Made by a program: the position numbers and the translations under genes | NCBI RefSeq assembly: GCF_034119845.1 | Contig: NZ_CP139420.1 | Location: forward strand, 288,001-352,000 | Length of the DNA: 64,000 nucleotides | Source: Flavobacterium sp. NG2 | GTDB taxonomy: Bacteria > Bacteroidota > Bacteroidia > Flavobacteriales > Flavobacteriaceae | Direction: 5' to 3' | Shown here: in pieces, positions 28,525 to 37,397 of the stretch | Numbering within the stretch: the stretch's first letter is position 1 | Layout: every line of letters starts with the position of its first letter | Notes under the pieces: generated by a model | What the model saw: the letters and a program-made list of their open reading frames with translations, nothing else | What the model was told of the DNA's origin: nothing | The model's database searches: none

Positions 28525-28566
28525 AAAAAAGTGCGGCATTTGTTTGGAAATGGTCGCACTTTTTTA
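28525..28566 (+). terminator. Terminator after the DUF2723 gene
   Basis: AAAAGTGCG pairs with CGCACTTTT, and an inner CATTT/AAATG stem continues it. A T-run follows. It lies before the start chosen for the next gene. Confidence 0.8.
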
Positions 28567-28597
28567 TAACTTAAAGTCTCCAAAAACAACTACTACT

Positions 28598-29239
28598 ATG
28601 AGCTTCTACTGGATAAAAACAAATGCATTTATCAAATGGATATTTTCAAATTATGTATGGGACATCCCTAACAATGAAAATAAAATATACCTAAGTTTTG
28701 ATGATGGCCCTACACCAGAGATTACAGATTGGGTATTAGAAGAACTTAAAAAACACAATGCCAAAGCCACCTTTTTTTGCGTAGGCAAAAACATTGAAGA
28801 ACAACCACAATTATTCGAAAAAATAATTGAGAACAAGCACGCCATTGGAAACCACACCTTCAACCACTTAAATGGATGGAAAACAGCCACTAAGAAATAC
28901 ATAAAGAATGTAAAAAGATGCGCAAAAATCATTGCTAAACACAACTATTCTTTAACTTCAAAATTCTTTCGTCCTCCTTATGGAAAAATGACAAATGGAC
29001 AACTTGACGAACTTAAAAAAGAAGGCTATAAAATTATTATGTGGGATGTATTGAGTGCCGACTTTGACACTTCAATCTCAAAAGAAAAATGCTTGAAAAA
29101 TGTAATATCAAATATCAAACCGGGAAGTATCATTATATTTCACGACAGCGTTAAAGCATTCCAAAATTTAAAATACACACTTCCGAGAGTTTTAGATTTT
29201 ATTGATGAAAAGAAGTTTCAGTATGATGTCATACCGTAA
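28598..29239 (+). CDS. Polysaccharide deacetylase (NodB homology)
   Basis: A 213-residue carbohydrate esterase family 4 enzyme, expected to remove N-acetyl groups from a glycan, using a divalent metal. The NodB motifs are in order: SFDDGPTPE (catalytic base and metal Asp), HTFNH (metal His pair), RPPYG, MWDVLSADF and IIIFHDS. ATG 28598 (MSFYWIKTN) is chosen. The frame is open 54 bases further upstream, but that part lies in the preceding terminator hairpin. There is no clear signal peptide, only a hydrophobic WIKTNAFIKWIFSNYVW stretch, so its location is uncertain. Confidence 0.9.
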   Translation: MSFYWIKTNAFIKWIFSNYVWDIPNNENKIYLSFDDGPTPEITDWVLEELKKHNAKATFFCVGKNIEEQPQLFEKIIENKHAIGNHTFNHLNGWKTATKKYIKNVKRCAKIIAKHNYSLTSKFFRPPYGKMTNGQLDELKKEGYKIIMWDVLSADFDTSISKEKCLKNVISNIKPGSIIIFHDSVKAFQNLKYTLPRVLDFIDEKKFQYDVIP

Positions 29240-29258
29240 TTTTGGGAAAAACAAAGAA

Positions 29259-29430
29259 TAACCGCAGATGCACAGATTATTTTTTTATCTTATATCTTAA
29301 AATTTTAGATAAATTAATTTGCGCTAATTCCACTAATAAGCGGTTAATTCACAATCAAAATTCAATTAATAATTTGCGACACGAGCCTGAAAGAGCGACT
29401 GGCGAAGCAATTAGCGGTAAAAAAACATAC
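29259..29430. repeat. Intergenic low-complexity repeat of the ACAGATT/GCGGTTAA type
   Basis: Between the deacetylase and the thioredoxin-fold gene lies sequence built of words such as AACCGCAGATGCACAGATT, AATTTGCG and AGCGGTTAA. Similar words occur at 40718-40812 and 53188-53280. No conserved coding frame was found; an 81-codon open frame across it is not protein-like. Confidence 0.4.
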
Positions 29431-29442
29431 ACAAAACGCATA

Positions 29443-29739
29443 CTACAATTGCTCTTGAACAATAGCAATAATACTATTAGCGTCTAGTTCTCCGGATTGT
29501 CTCCAGATCATTTGTCCGCCTTTATAAATCATCAAAGTAGGAAGCCCTTTAATTCTTAAGGCTTCTGCTAATTCTTGATTTTTATCCACATCAATTTTAA
29601 TCACCTTAGCTTTATCGCCTAGCGCTGCCGCTACATCCTTGATAACGGGATGCATCGATAAAGAAGATTCATTCCACTCTGTGTAAAAGTCGATTAACAC
29701 AGGTACTTGTGCGTTTATAAGTTCTCCAAATTTTGACAT
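29443..29739 (-). CDS. Thioredoxin-fold protein lacking both active-site cysteines
   Basis: A 98-residue thioredoxin-like protein. The fold is clear: VLIDFYTEW, VIKIDVDKNQELAEALRI and KGLPTLMIYKGG with the cis-Pro. At the position of WCGPC it reads WNESS, so neither redox cysteine exists, and there is no other Cys in the protein. It cannot act as a dithiol reductase. A structural, chaperone or partner-binding role is inferred. No signal peptide is present, so it is cytoplasmic. I believe similar Cys-less forms exist in other flavobacteria. Confidence 0.9.
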   Translation of the reverse strand: MSKFGELINAQVPVLIDFYTEWNESSLSMHPVIKDVAAALGDKAKVIKIDVDKNQELAEALRIKGLPTLMIYKGGQMIWRQSGELDANSIIAIVQEQL

Positions 29740-29813
29740 AAACCCAAAAATTTAATATTTAAATCTACTAAAAAAACTAGATATTAAGTTACAAATGTAG
29801 CATTTTTAACGAA

Positions 29814-31046
29814 TTATGCTACTTTCTCCCCTTTTTTTAGCTCAATCACCGTAATTTCAGGCATAATTCCTACTCTTCCGGGATAGGCATGAAAGCCAAA
29901 ACCGCGGTTTACATACACATAACGACCTAATGTCTCATACAAACCAGCCCATTGCGGATAAATGTATTGCGCCAAACTCCATTTGAAAAAACCTGGAATT
30001 TCTATTCCAAATTGCATTCCATGGGTGTGACCTGATAAAGTGAGTTGAAAATTCTTTTCGTGTTTCTTCAGCTCATAATCCCAATGCGATGGATCGTGAC
30101 TCATCACTACTTTAAAATCTTCTTTTTGTAATCCTTCTGAGGCCTTATTGACGTCACCTACTTTCTTGAAATTATGACCCCAATTTTCTACTCCTACTAA
30201 AGCAATTTTATCATCACCCTTTCGAATAAAAGTATGTTCATTCAGCAACAATTTAAAATCAATATCCGCGTGCAAATTTTTAATAGCTTCAAAATTAGCT
30301 TCTTTATCTTCAGCCGAAGGCCAATCTATATATTCCCCATAATCATGATTCCCCAAAACCGAAAACTTACCAAATTCAGGTGTTTTAATTCGCTTAAAGG
30401 TTTCAATCCAAGGATGCATTTCCTTAGCATGCGTATTGACAATATCACCGGTAAACAAAACCAAATCCGATTCTTGCTCGTTGACCAAGTCAATCGCATA
30501 ATTGATTTTATCCGCATTATCAAAACTCCCTGAATGCACATCCGAAATTTGCGTAATCGTAAAACCATCAAAAGCATCGGGCAAATCAGGAAAAAAAATG
30601 CGTTGCTTAATTACTTTGTAATTGTATTTCCCCACTGTAATCCCGTAAATCAAAGACATAAACGGAATCGAAGCCAGTCCAAGACCTATCTGACTCACAA
30701 ACTTTCGGCGTGAGGCTATGAAATCACCCTCTGTTCTACCTATAAACAAATTTGCAATTCCGTTACCAATTCTAAAAACATCTTCGGTAAACATCGTAAA
30801 AACCAGCACAATCTTAGGAACATATACTAATAACATCAACCCCATAGTAAATAGCGTATGCTTGGTTTGTCCCACAGAACGGTCAAAACTCATAAACGAA
30901 TACACGATATAAAGCAAAGTCGCCACACTCAAAACGCTATAACCCATGAGAACCGATTTTGATTTCAAAATCGTTCTAAAAACCTGGAAAGCATACAACT
31001 CAACAATAAAAAGGATAGTGATAAAAATCAGCATTCTAAAACCCAT
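29814..31046 (-). CDS. Membrane-anchored metallophosphoesterase
   Basis: A 410-residue protein with about four N-terminal transmembrane helices (residues 5-110) and a twin-arginine-like segment (SRRKFVSQIGLGL) after them. A calcineurin-like phosphoesterase domain (about 155-400) follows. The metal-binding motifs are all present: ISDVHSG, TGDIVN, LGNHDY, MSHDP and SGHTHG. Related proteins include YkuE-type phosphoesterases and UDP-diacylglucosamine hydrolases; substrate not assignable. It stands alone, with repeat-containing sequence upstream. Confidence 0.9.
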   Translation of the reverse strand: MGFRMLIFITILFIVELYAFQVFRTILKSKSVLMGYSVLSVATLLYIVYSFMSFDRSVGQTKHTLFTMGLMLLVYVPKIVLVFTMFTEDVFRIGNGIANLFIGRTEGDFIASRRKFVSQIGLGLASIPFMSLIYGITVGKYNYKVIKQRIFFPDLPDAFDGFTITQISDVHSGSFDNADKINYAIDLVNEQESDLVLFTGDIVNTHAKEMHPWIETFKRIKTPEFGKFSVLGNHDYGEYIDWPSAEDKEANFEAIKNLHADIDFKLLLNEHTFIRKGDDKIALVGVENWGHNFKKVGDVNKASEGLQKEDFKVVMSHDPSHWDYELKKHEKNFQLTLSGHTHGMQFGIEIPGFFKWSLAQYIYPQWAGLYETLGRYVYVNRGFGFHAYPGRVGIMPEITVIELKKGEKVA

Positions 31047-31162
31047 TTGGATATAATTTTACACAAAATAACGACATATCTAAGGCAAATGAGAGGATAT
31101 TAATTAAACTTTAACTTCGGTTTATTGTTTTTAGGAGCAGAATAATCCGTTTTCATAATAAA

Positions 31163-31249
31163 CTCTCCTCCTGCTCTCGCCTATATCTCTTCGTCCCTAT
31201 CCCGAAATTTCGGGACGGGACTACGAGGATACCGGCTCCATCAGGGCTC
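31163..31249 (-). repeat. Structured intergenic repeat, family 1, copy 3
   Basis: On the minus strand it starts GAGCCCTGATGGAGCCGG and ends GATATAGGCGAGAGCAGG plus AGGAGAG. The flanks match copy 1 (4791-4869), but the hairpin differs: TATC-C-TCGT…ACGA…GATA, TCCC/GGGA and an apical CCCGAAATTTCGGG. The bulged C is retained. Downstream on the minus strand an 18-codon frame (31100-31156) is too short to call. Confidence 0.75.
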
Positions 31250-31515
31250 ATATCTTTGTTAGGCATTTAAAAAATCTAAAACACTTATCTTTAAGGTAGT
31301 ATAAATTGATAAGCAAAAATAATATTGTTATAAATTGGCGAAATTGAATTGCAAAATCGTTTTTAAAATTATAATTATTCCCTAACTACCGCGTTAGTGA
31401 TAAAAGCAATTTAAAAAATGTAAATTTACACCCCAAATTTAAGCACACATATAAAGCTTTATTTCACTTTTACAAAAGTCACCACCCTTATTGACAAACG
31501 AAATACAAAAGAACA
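31250..31515. other. AT-rich gap upstream of the DHFR-like gene
   Basis: No gene. CTAAC…GTTAG (31382-31398) and a GTAAATTTAC palindrome are present, but neither is convincing as a terminator or operator, and no consensus promoter was recognised. Confidence 0.35.
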
Positions 31516-32055
31516 ATGAATACAAAAAATAGCGTTTTTATAGCAACAAGTTTAGATGGATATATCGCTGACAAAAATGGCGGAATTGATTGGCTACATT
31601 CTATACCGAATCCTGAAAATGACGACATGGGATATATTGAATTTACCAATAGAATTGATGCAATTGTAATGGGACGAACCACATTTGAAACTGTACTCGG
31701 ATTTGATTGCGATTGGCCATATAACAAACCTGTGTTCGTATTAAGTAATACGCTAAAAGAAATAGCCGAAAGTCATCAAGGAAAAGTGTTTTTAATCAAG
31801 GGGACATTGACCGAGATTTTATCACAAATTCACGAACAAGGATATTATAAGTTATACATTGATGGAGGAACTACCATTCGTAACTTTTTGAAAGAGGATT
31901 TAATTGACGAAATGATACTCACCACAATACCAATTGTTTTAGATGGTGGTTCTCCTTTGTTTACAGAATTACCAAACCAACTGCAATTTGAACTGACTCA
32001 AACAAAAACCTTTCTGCATCAAATAGCGCAAAATCATTATAACCGAAAAAGATAA
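31516..32055 (+). CDS. Dihydrofolate-reductase-like (RibD C-terminal family) protein
   Basis: A 179-residue protein of the DHFR/RibD_C superfamily. Visible features are the N-terminal strand VFIATSLDGYIADKNGGIDWL, MGRTTFETVL (cofactor loop), VFVLSNT, and the glycine-rich YIDGGTTIRNFL. It probably reduces a pteridine, pyrimidine or related substrate with NADPH. Members of this group are usually not the main folate enzyme, and no thyA lies nearby. It is monocistronic. Confidence 0.88.
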   Translation: MNTKNSVFIATSLDGYIADKNGGIDWLHSIPNPENDDMGYIEFTNRIDAIVMGRTTFETVLGFDCDWPYNKPVFVLSNTLKEIAESHQGKVFLIKGTLTEILSQIHEQGYYKLYIDGGTTIRNFLKEDLIDEMILTTIPIVLDGGSPLFTELPNQLQFELTQTKTFLHQIAQNHYNRKR

Positions 32056-32224
32056 AACACAAAATCCTTACACCTGCAACAAATTGTTTCTTTTCCACAT
32101 CCAATCCTAAGAAGCAGCAGCAGCATAATACTTTTCATTTCTCATTCCGGCAAGGTTTCCTAAACCTTGTAGGTTTGTTTTTGATTCAATTTGACGCCTT
32201 CAAGATCAATAAAGACCTTGCCAG
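32056..32224. other. Gap with a short inverted repeat
   Basis: Contains CAAGGTTT/AAACCTTG (32151-32158 and 32162-32169, 3-base loop), followed by TAGGTTTG. It abuts the long repeat at 32225. No gene is seen. Confidence 0.45.
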
Positions 32225-32404
32225 ATACAAATCGTGATGATTTCCCAACTCACGCGTGAGTGATAGCAGTGAAAAGCCCGCAAACCCGTGTAGCGATAGC
32301 GGAACGGGTTGAGGACTTGCAACGGATAGCACGACAGCAGCAAGGAAAAGGGGCAAATACACACAAAGAAAAGCCGCCCCTTTTCCTTGCTGGTGGCACG
32401 CCCC
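32225..32404 (-). repeat. Long intergenic repeat, family 2, copy B
   Basis: Minus-strand copy of the element at 18004-18128, but longer. The conserved blocks are at 32395-32404, 32311-32334, 32256-32279 and 32225-32235 in element order. One variable segment is a perfect 17-bp hairpin (arms 32338-32354 and 32376-32392). Another is an AACCCGT/ACGGGTT hairpin at about 32282-32310. Two overlapping open frames here (66 and 78 codons) are judged to be chance. Confidence 0.85.
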
Positions 32405-32500
32405 AATAATCACTCCAAGCATAAAAAAGACGGATAATGACCTTTAAAAAAACGAGGTTTTCAAAAAGGTTTGTTTATTTTTACGACAAAATTTTTTACT

Positions 32501-35350
32501 ATGTCTGCTCAAAAACGTCTTTTTCTACTCGATGCTTATGCTTTAATCTTTAGAGGGTATTATGCCTTTATCAAAAACCCAAGAATCAATTCGAAAGGAA
32601 TGGACACCTCGGCGATTATGGGGTTCATGAATTCGTTGATGGATGTGATTAAGCGTGAAAAGCCAGACCATTTGGCGGTGGCGTTTGATAAAGGCGGAAG
32701 CGACTTACGCAACGAATTGTTCCCTGAATACAAAGCCAATCGTGATGCCACTCCCGAGGCGATTAAGATTGCCGTTCCTTATATACAAGCGCTCTTGAAC
32801 GCGATGCATATTCCGATTATTGAAGTGGCGGGTTATGAAGCCGATGACTTGATAGGAACGATTGCCAAACAGGCCGAAAAGGAAAATTACAAAGTGTTTA
32901 TGGTGACGCCAGATAAGGATTTCGCCCAACTGGTATCTGAAAATATTTTTATGTACAAACCGGCTCGTATGGGCAACGGTATCGAAATTTGGGGAATTCC
33001 TGAGGTTTTGGCCAAATTTGAAGTCGAAAGACCCGAGCAAGTGATTGATTTCCTTGGTATGATGGGTGATGCTGCGGATAATATCCCTGGATTACCCGGA
33101 GTTGGCGAAGTAACCGCTAAAAAACTGTTGAAAGAATTTGGAACGATGGAAAACCTTTTAGCCAACACAGACAAGCTGAAAGGAAAAATGAAGGAGAAAA
33201 TCGAGGAGAACAAGGAAAAAGGATTGTTATCAAAAACCTTGGCTACGATTTTATTGGACTGCCCGGTAACTTTCAATGAAAAGGATTACGAACTTTCAAC
33301 TCCTGATGTGGAAAAAACAGATGCTTTGTTCAACGAATTGGAGTTTAGAAGAATGGCGGAGCAGTTTGACGCCATTTTCAAAAGTCCGTCATCACAAGCG
33401 CCTCAAAACGACAACGCTCCTGCTGACGACGCCAAACTATACAAAAAACCACAACCGAAGAACGAAGAACAATTTGACTTATTCTCCGCAACCTTACCTA
33501 CTCACGATAACGAAGTAGTGCACCAGCAGTTTTACGGAACACTGGAAACCACACCGCATTCCTACCAAATTGTTCAAGGCGATTTAGGACTTAAATTGCT
33601 GTTGCAAAATTTACAAAAACAAACTTCGGTTTGCTTTGATACCGAAACCACTGGACTGGATGCTTTGCATGCGGAATTAGTGGGTATGTCATTTTCGTAC
33701 GAAAAAGGAAAAGCATTTTATGTGCCGTTTCCCGAAAATCAAGACGAAGCCAAAGCCTTGGCGGAGAAATTTAGTCCGTTTTTTGAAAATCCAGCCATTG
33801 AAAAAATAGGACAAAACGTAAAATACGATTTGAAGATTTTGGCAAATTACGGAATTAGTGTCGCAGGAAAATTATTTGATACGATGATTGCACATTATTT
33901 GATTAATCCCGATATGCGTCATAATATGGATATTTTAAGTGAAACTTATTTGAAATATTCACCTAAATCTATCGAAGATTTGATTGGAAAGAAAGGCAAA
34001 AACCAAAAATCAATGCGCGATGTAGCGCTTGAAGACATCAAAGAATACGCTGCTGAAGATGCGGATGTGACCTACCAATTGAAAGAATTGTTTGCAGTAG
34101 AACTCGAAAAAACAGCGACTCAAAAATTGTTTGACGAAATCGAGATTCCGCTCGTACCTGTTTTGGCAGCGATGGAAACCGAAGGAATCAATCTGGATGT
34201 TTCGTTCTTGAACGCTATGTCGACTGAAATGGCTGCGGAGAGCAATGCTTTGGAACAAAAAATATACGAAACGGCTGGTGAGAAATTCAACTTGGCTTCT
34301 CCAAAACAACTCGGAGATATTTTATTCGACAAATTAAAAATAGGCGGACCAAAACAAAAGAAAACCAAAACAGGACAATACGCAACTGGAGAGGAAGTTT
34401 TGAGTTACCTAGCCAATGACAACGAAATTGTACGGGACATTCTGGAATGGCGCCAGATGGTGAAATTACAAAGCACCTATATTGATGCTTTACCTACACA
34501 AGTCAATACCAAAACAGGACGTGTTCATACAGATTATATGCAAACCGTTGCTGCAACAGGGCGATTGAGTTCGAATAATCCCAACCTGCAAAACATCCCG
34601 GTTCGTACCGAAAGAGGGCGTTTGATTCGTAAAGCGTTTATTGCTCGTGATGAAAACTACACTTTGGCTTCTGCCGATTACTCCCAAATTGAATTGCGTG
34701 TGATTGCAGCTTTGAGTGGCGAAGAAAACATGATTAAAGCCTTCCAAAACAACGAAGACATTCATAAATCAACGGCTTCAAAGGTATTCAATGTGCCTTT
34801 GGACGAAGTGACTCGTGAGCAACGTAGCCATGCTAAAACCGTGAACTTTGGGATTATTTATGGCGTTTCGGCTTTTGGATTATCAAACCAAACTAATCTT
34901 TCCCGCTCCGAAAGTGCGGACTTGATTGAAGCCTATTACAAAACCTATCCACGATTGAAATCTTATATCAGCGACCAAGTGGACTTTGCTCGTGACAATG
35001 GTTATGTTCAAACAATTTTAGGTCGTCGTCGTTATTTGAAAGATATCAACTCACAAAACGCAATTGTTCGTGGTGGTGCAGAACGTAATGCCGTCAATGC
35101 TCCTATTCAAGGTTCTGCTGCCGACATTATCAAAATTGCGATGATCAACATCCACAACAAACTGAAATCCGAAAACTGGAAGTCAAAAATGTTACTACAA
35201 GTACATGATGAACTCGTCTTTGATGTGCACAACGATGAATTAGAAAAAATCCAACCGATGATCAAACATGAAATGGAAAATGCTTTTAAATTGGAAGTAC
35301 CTTTGGTGGTTGATTTAGGAATGGGAAAAAATTGGCTGGAGGCGCATTGA
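32501..35350 (+). CDS. polA: DNA polymerase I
   Basis: A 949-residue polymerase for Okazaki fragment processing and repair. It has an N-terminal 5' nuclease (about 1-290: LLDAYALIFRGYYAF, FDKGGSDLRNELFPEYK pattern, GLPGVGEVTAKKLL), a 3'-5' exonuclease domain (about 355-545 with FDTETTGLD retained, so probably proofreading-active) and a family A polymerase domain. Motif A is DYSQIELRVIA, motif B RSHAKTVNFGIIYG, motif C QVHDELVFDV. ATG 32501 (MSAQKRLF) is chosen over an ORF start 30 bases upstream. The C-terminus ends a few residues after the last helix, as usual. Confidence 0.97.
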   Translation: MSAQKRLFLLDAYALIFRGYYAFIKNPRINSKGMDTSAIMGFMNSLMDVIKREKPDHLAVAFDKGGSDLRNELFPEYKANRDATPEAIKIAVPYIQALLNAMHIPIIEVAGYEADDLIGTIAKQAEKENYKVFMVTPDKDFAQLVSENIFMYKPARMGNGIEIWGIPEVLAKFEVERPEQVIDFLGMMGDAADNIPGLPGVGEVTAKKLLKEFGTMENLLANTDKLKGKMKEKIEENKEKGLLSKTLATILLDCPVTFNEKDYELSTPDVEKTDALFNELEFRRMAEQFDAIFKSPSSQAPQNDNAPADDAKLYKKPQPKNEEQFDLFSATLPTHDNEVVHQQFYGTLETTPHSYQIVQGDLGLKLLLQNLQKQTSVCFDTETTGLDALHAELVGMSFSYEKGKAFYVPFPENQDEAKALAEKFSPFFENPAIEKIGQNVKYDLKILANYGISVAGKLFDTMIAHYLINPDMRHNMDILSETYLKYSPKSIEDLIGKKGKNQKSMRDVALEDIKEYAAEDADVTYQLKELFAVELEKTATQKLFDEIEIPLVPVLAAMETEGINLDVSFLNAMSTEMAAESNALEQKIYETAGEKFNLASPKQLGDILFDKLKIGGPKQKKTKTGQYATGEEVLSYLANDNEIVRDILEWRQMVKLQSTYIDALPTQVNTKTGRVHTDYMQTVAATGRLSSNNPNLQNIPVRTERGRLIRKAFIARDENYTLASADYSQIELRVIAALSGEENMIKAFQNNEDIHKSTASKVFNVPLDEVTREQRSHAKTVNFGIIYGVSAFGLSNQTNLSRSESADLIEAYYKTYPRLKSYISDQVDFARDNGYVQTILGRRRYLKDINSQNAIVRGGAERNAVNAPIQGSAADIIKIAMINIHNKLKSENWKSKMLLQVHDELVFDVHNDELEKIQPMIKHEMENAFKLEVPLVVDLGMGKNWLEAH

Positions 35351-35357
35351 TAGAAAA

Positions 35358-35398
35358 GTATTCAGTTAGCAGTGGCAGTTGGCAGCAGTGAGTACTTC
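35358..35398. repeat. Short CAG-word repeat, copy 1
   Basis: Directly after the polA stop: AGTATTCAGTTAGCAGTGGC followed by AGTTGGCAGCAGTGAG. The opening AGTATTCAGTT-n-GCAG recurs at 46485-46516 after thiS. Confidence 0.45.
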
Positions 35399-35506
35399 AA
35401 TACTATTCATCTAAAAAACAACATTCAATTATGATTTTTGACAAAGCCAAAAATTGATGTAAATGATATTTTTATAAAAAGACAATAATTAAATCCTTAA
35501 CTAATT

Positions 35507-36319
35507 TTGAAAAAATTAAAACTTAGAGTAAGCTTATTTATAACCGTAGTAGCAACTACCTTTTCTTGGGCTCAAACCGACCCCAAAGTAGAACAAACTA
35601 ACACCTGGTTATCTTATAACGGAAACCATAAACTGACAGAAAAATGGGCACTTCATACGGAATACCAACTACGTAGAAATGAAGGTTTAAAAAACCCAAT
35701 GCAACACTTAATTCGATTTGGTCTTGACTATCATCTTAATAAAGATGTCTCGGTAACTGCGGGATGGGCATATATTGAAACGGCTGCTTATGGAGAATTT
35801 GCTGAACAAATTCCTTCAAAATTCAACAATCATAAGTTCAACGAACAACGTCTTTGGGAGCAATTAGCAATCAATCACAAAAATAGTGGACGTTTCTTTT
35901 TTGATAGCCGTTTTAGATTGGAGCAAAGATGGTCACAGTCGTTTACGAATACCGGCACACCCATGAGTCCAAACTTTGCAAGATATGATGATCCTGAAGA
36001 AGGCTATTGGAAACTAAGACATAGAGCTAGGTATCGCTTTAGAGTGCAAGTCCCGTTAACTAGTAGCACGATGAAAGACAACACCTTGTTTTTGGCTCTA
36101 GCCGATGAGATTATGGTCAATGTCGGTAAAAAAGTAACAGCAAATGTTTTTGATCAAAACCGTTTATCAGTAGCTTTAGGATGGCGTTTTACCAAAGACT
36201 CGAATATTCAATTGGGGTATTTGAACCAATTTTCAGAGAAAAGCGATGGGATAAATAAAGAAAACAACCATACACTCACAGTTGGCTATACTCATAATTT
36301 AGATTTTACTAAAAAATAA
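35507..36319 (+). CDS. DUF2490 outer-membrane-like protein
   Basis: A 270-residue protein with a signal peptide (VSLFITVVATTFSWAQ, cleaved about residue 22), then alternating beta-strand sequence of DUF2490 type (NTWLSYNGNHKLTEKWALHTEYQLRRN in pattern; WRFTKDSNIQLGYLNQF near the end). It is probably a small outer-membrane beta-barrel. The function is unknown. The start appears to be TTG at 35507, since the signal peptide begins there and no ATG precedes it in frame. It ends in a terminator shared with the convergent lacI-type gene. Confidence 0.82.
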   Translation: MKKLKLRVSLFITVVATTFSWAQTDPKVEQTNTWLSYNGNHKLTEKWALHTEYQLRRNEGLKNPMQHLIRFGLDYHLNKDVSVTAGWAYIETAAYGEFAEQIPSKFNNHKFNEQRLWEQLAINHKNSGRFFFDSRFRLEQRWSQSFTNTGTPMSPNFARYDDPEEGYWKLRHRARYRFRVQVPLTSSTMKDNTLFLALADEIMVNVGKKVTANVFDQNRLSVALGWRFTKDSNIQLGYLNQFSEKSDGINKENNHTLTVGYTHNLDFTKK

Positions 36320-36334
36320 AATCTTTGCAGAAAC

Positions 36335-36374
36335 AAAAAAATCCATTCTATTTTTTACGAATGGATTTTTTTTT
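36335..36374. terminator. Bidirectional terminator overlapping the end of a coding region
   Basis: ATCCATTC (36341-36348) and GAATGGAT (36359-36366) pair, with A-runs on the left and T-runs on the right, so it can end both the DUF2490 gene and the convergent LacI-family gene. The right arm and T-run encode the last residues of the latter. Confidence 0.8.
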
Positions 36375-37397
36375 AGAACGAGAAGACTCTCTTTCTTTTA
36401 ATTTGGTTTTGATAACCACCGTTTCATAGGGAGGTTCGATTTCGTCTTCAGACTCTAAACGATCAATTAGCAATTTTGCTGCCACTTCACCAATCTCAAC
36501 TCCATGTTGACTTACAGTAGTTAAACTTGGTGACAATCTTCGAGAAGCTAGAATTCCATCAGCAAATCCAATGATAGATAATTCTTCAGGTATTTTATAT
36601 CCTTGGCTAACGGCAACTCTTAAAGCGGCAACCGAATCATTTTCATCCAAAGCAAAAACAGCATCTATTTCATTGTTTTGAAAAACATCGTCTATCTTAC
36701 TTTTCATGTCTTCCTCACAATCGGTTCTTAAAATAATATTCTCGTTTATTTCAATCCCGTTATCTTTTAAGGCTTTTAAATAACCTTCTGTTCTTAATTT
36801 AGCCACACTTAAATTATCAATTGAGGATATTAAAGCAATGTTTTTACACCCCACATCAATTAATCGTTGGGTCACATTTAATCCAGAATCGAAATCATCC
36901 ACAATCACCTTATCACAATCTATTTCATCGGCGATACGATCAAACATTACTATTGGCGTACCTTCATTAATAATATCCGAAAAATGCGAGTAATCTTGTA
37001 ATTTTTGAGCTTCTTCTGAAACCGATAGAATAAATCCATCAATAGTTCCGTTACTCAACATTTGTAGTGTATTTACTTCTTTAACAATAGATTCATTGGA
37101 AATACAAGTAATCACATTGTACCCTTTCTTATCTGCTTCTTTTTCGATACCACTAAAAACTTTGGCATAAAAGGAATTCAAAATATTAGGAATAATCACT
37201 CCTATGGTTTTCGTTTTTCTATTTTTAAGATTAAGACCAATTACGTTGGGCTTATAATTCTTTAGCTTAGCATACTCTTTAATTTTAATCTTAGTCAATT
37301 CGCTGATTTCAGGACTATCATTAAGTGCTTTTGAAACAGTAGAGACAGAAACATTCAGTTCTTTTGCAATTTGTTTAAGCGTTGCTTTGACTTTCAT
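36348..37397 (-). CDS. LacI-family transcriptional regulator
   Basis: A 349-residue regulator. Its helix-turn-helix is at about residues 5-52 (LKQIAKELNVSVSTVSKALND), with a sugar-binding domain at about 60-330 (TIGVIIPNILNSFYAK opens it). The last ten residues are SKKKSIRKK-like, encoded by the terminator sequence. It is not next to sugar-utilisation genes. Its neighbours are a DUF2490 gene and the rplM operon, so its regulon is probably elsewhere. No operator like that at 2751 was found near it. Confidence 0.9.
   Translation of the reverse strand: MKVKATLKQIAKELNVSVSTVSKALNDSPEISELTKIKIKEYAKLKNYKPNVIGLNLKNRKTKTIGVIIPNILNSFYAKVFSGIEKEADKKGYNVITCISNESIVKEVNTLQMLSNGTIDGFILSVSEEAQKLQDYSHFSDIINEGTPIVMFDRIADEIDCDKVIVDDFDSGLNVTQRLIDVGCKNIALISSIDNLSVAKLRTEGYLKALKDNGIEINENIILRTDCEEDMKSKIDDVFQNNEIDAVFALDENDSVAALRVAVSQGYKIPEELSIIGFADGILASRRLSPSLTTVSQHGVEIGEVAAKLLIDRLESEDEIEPPYETVVIKTKLKERESSRSKKKSIRKK

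Noticed and set aside
29242..29487. 81-codon frame between the deacetylase and thioredoxin-fold genes
   Set aside because: It overlaps word-type repeats and runs into the opposite-strand coding region. No start context or family resemblance.
31100..31156. 18-codon frame downstream of repeat copy 3 (MKTDYSAPKNN…)
   Set aside because: Too short to support. It could be the end of a lost gene, but there is nothing further upstream.
32186..32422. Open frames of 66 and 78 codons over repeat copy B
   Set aside because: Both frames cross perfect hairpins and the conserved blocks. Reading frames are not maintained relative to copy A.
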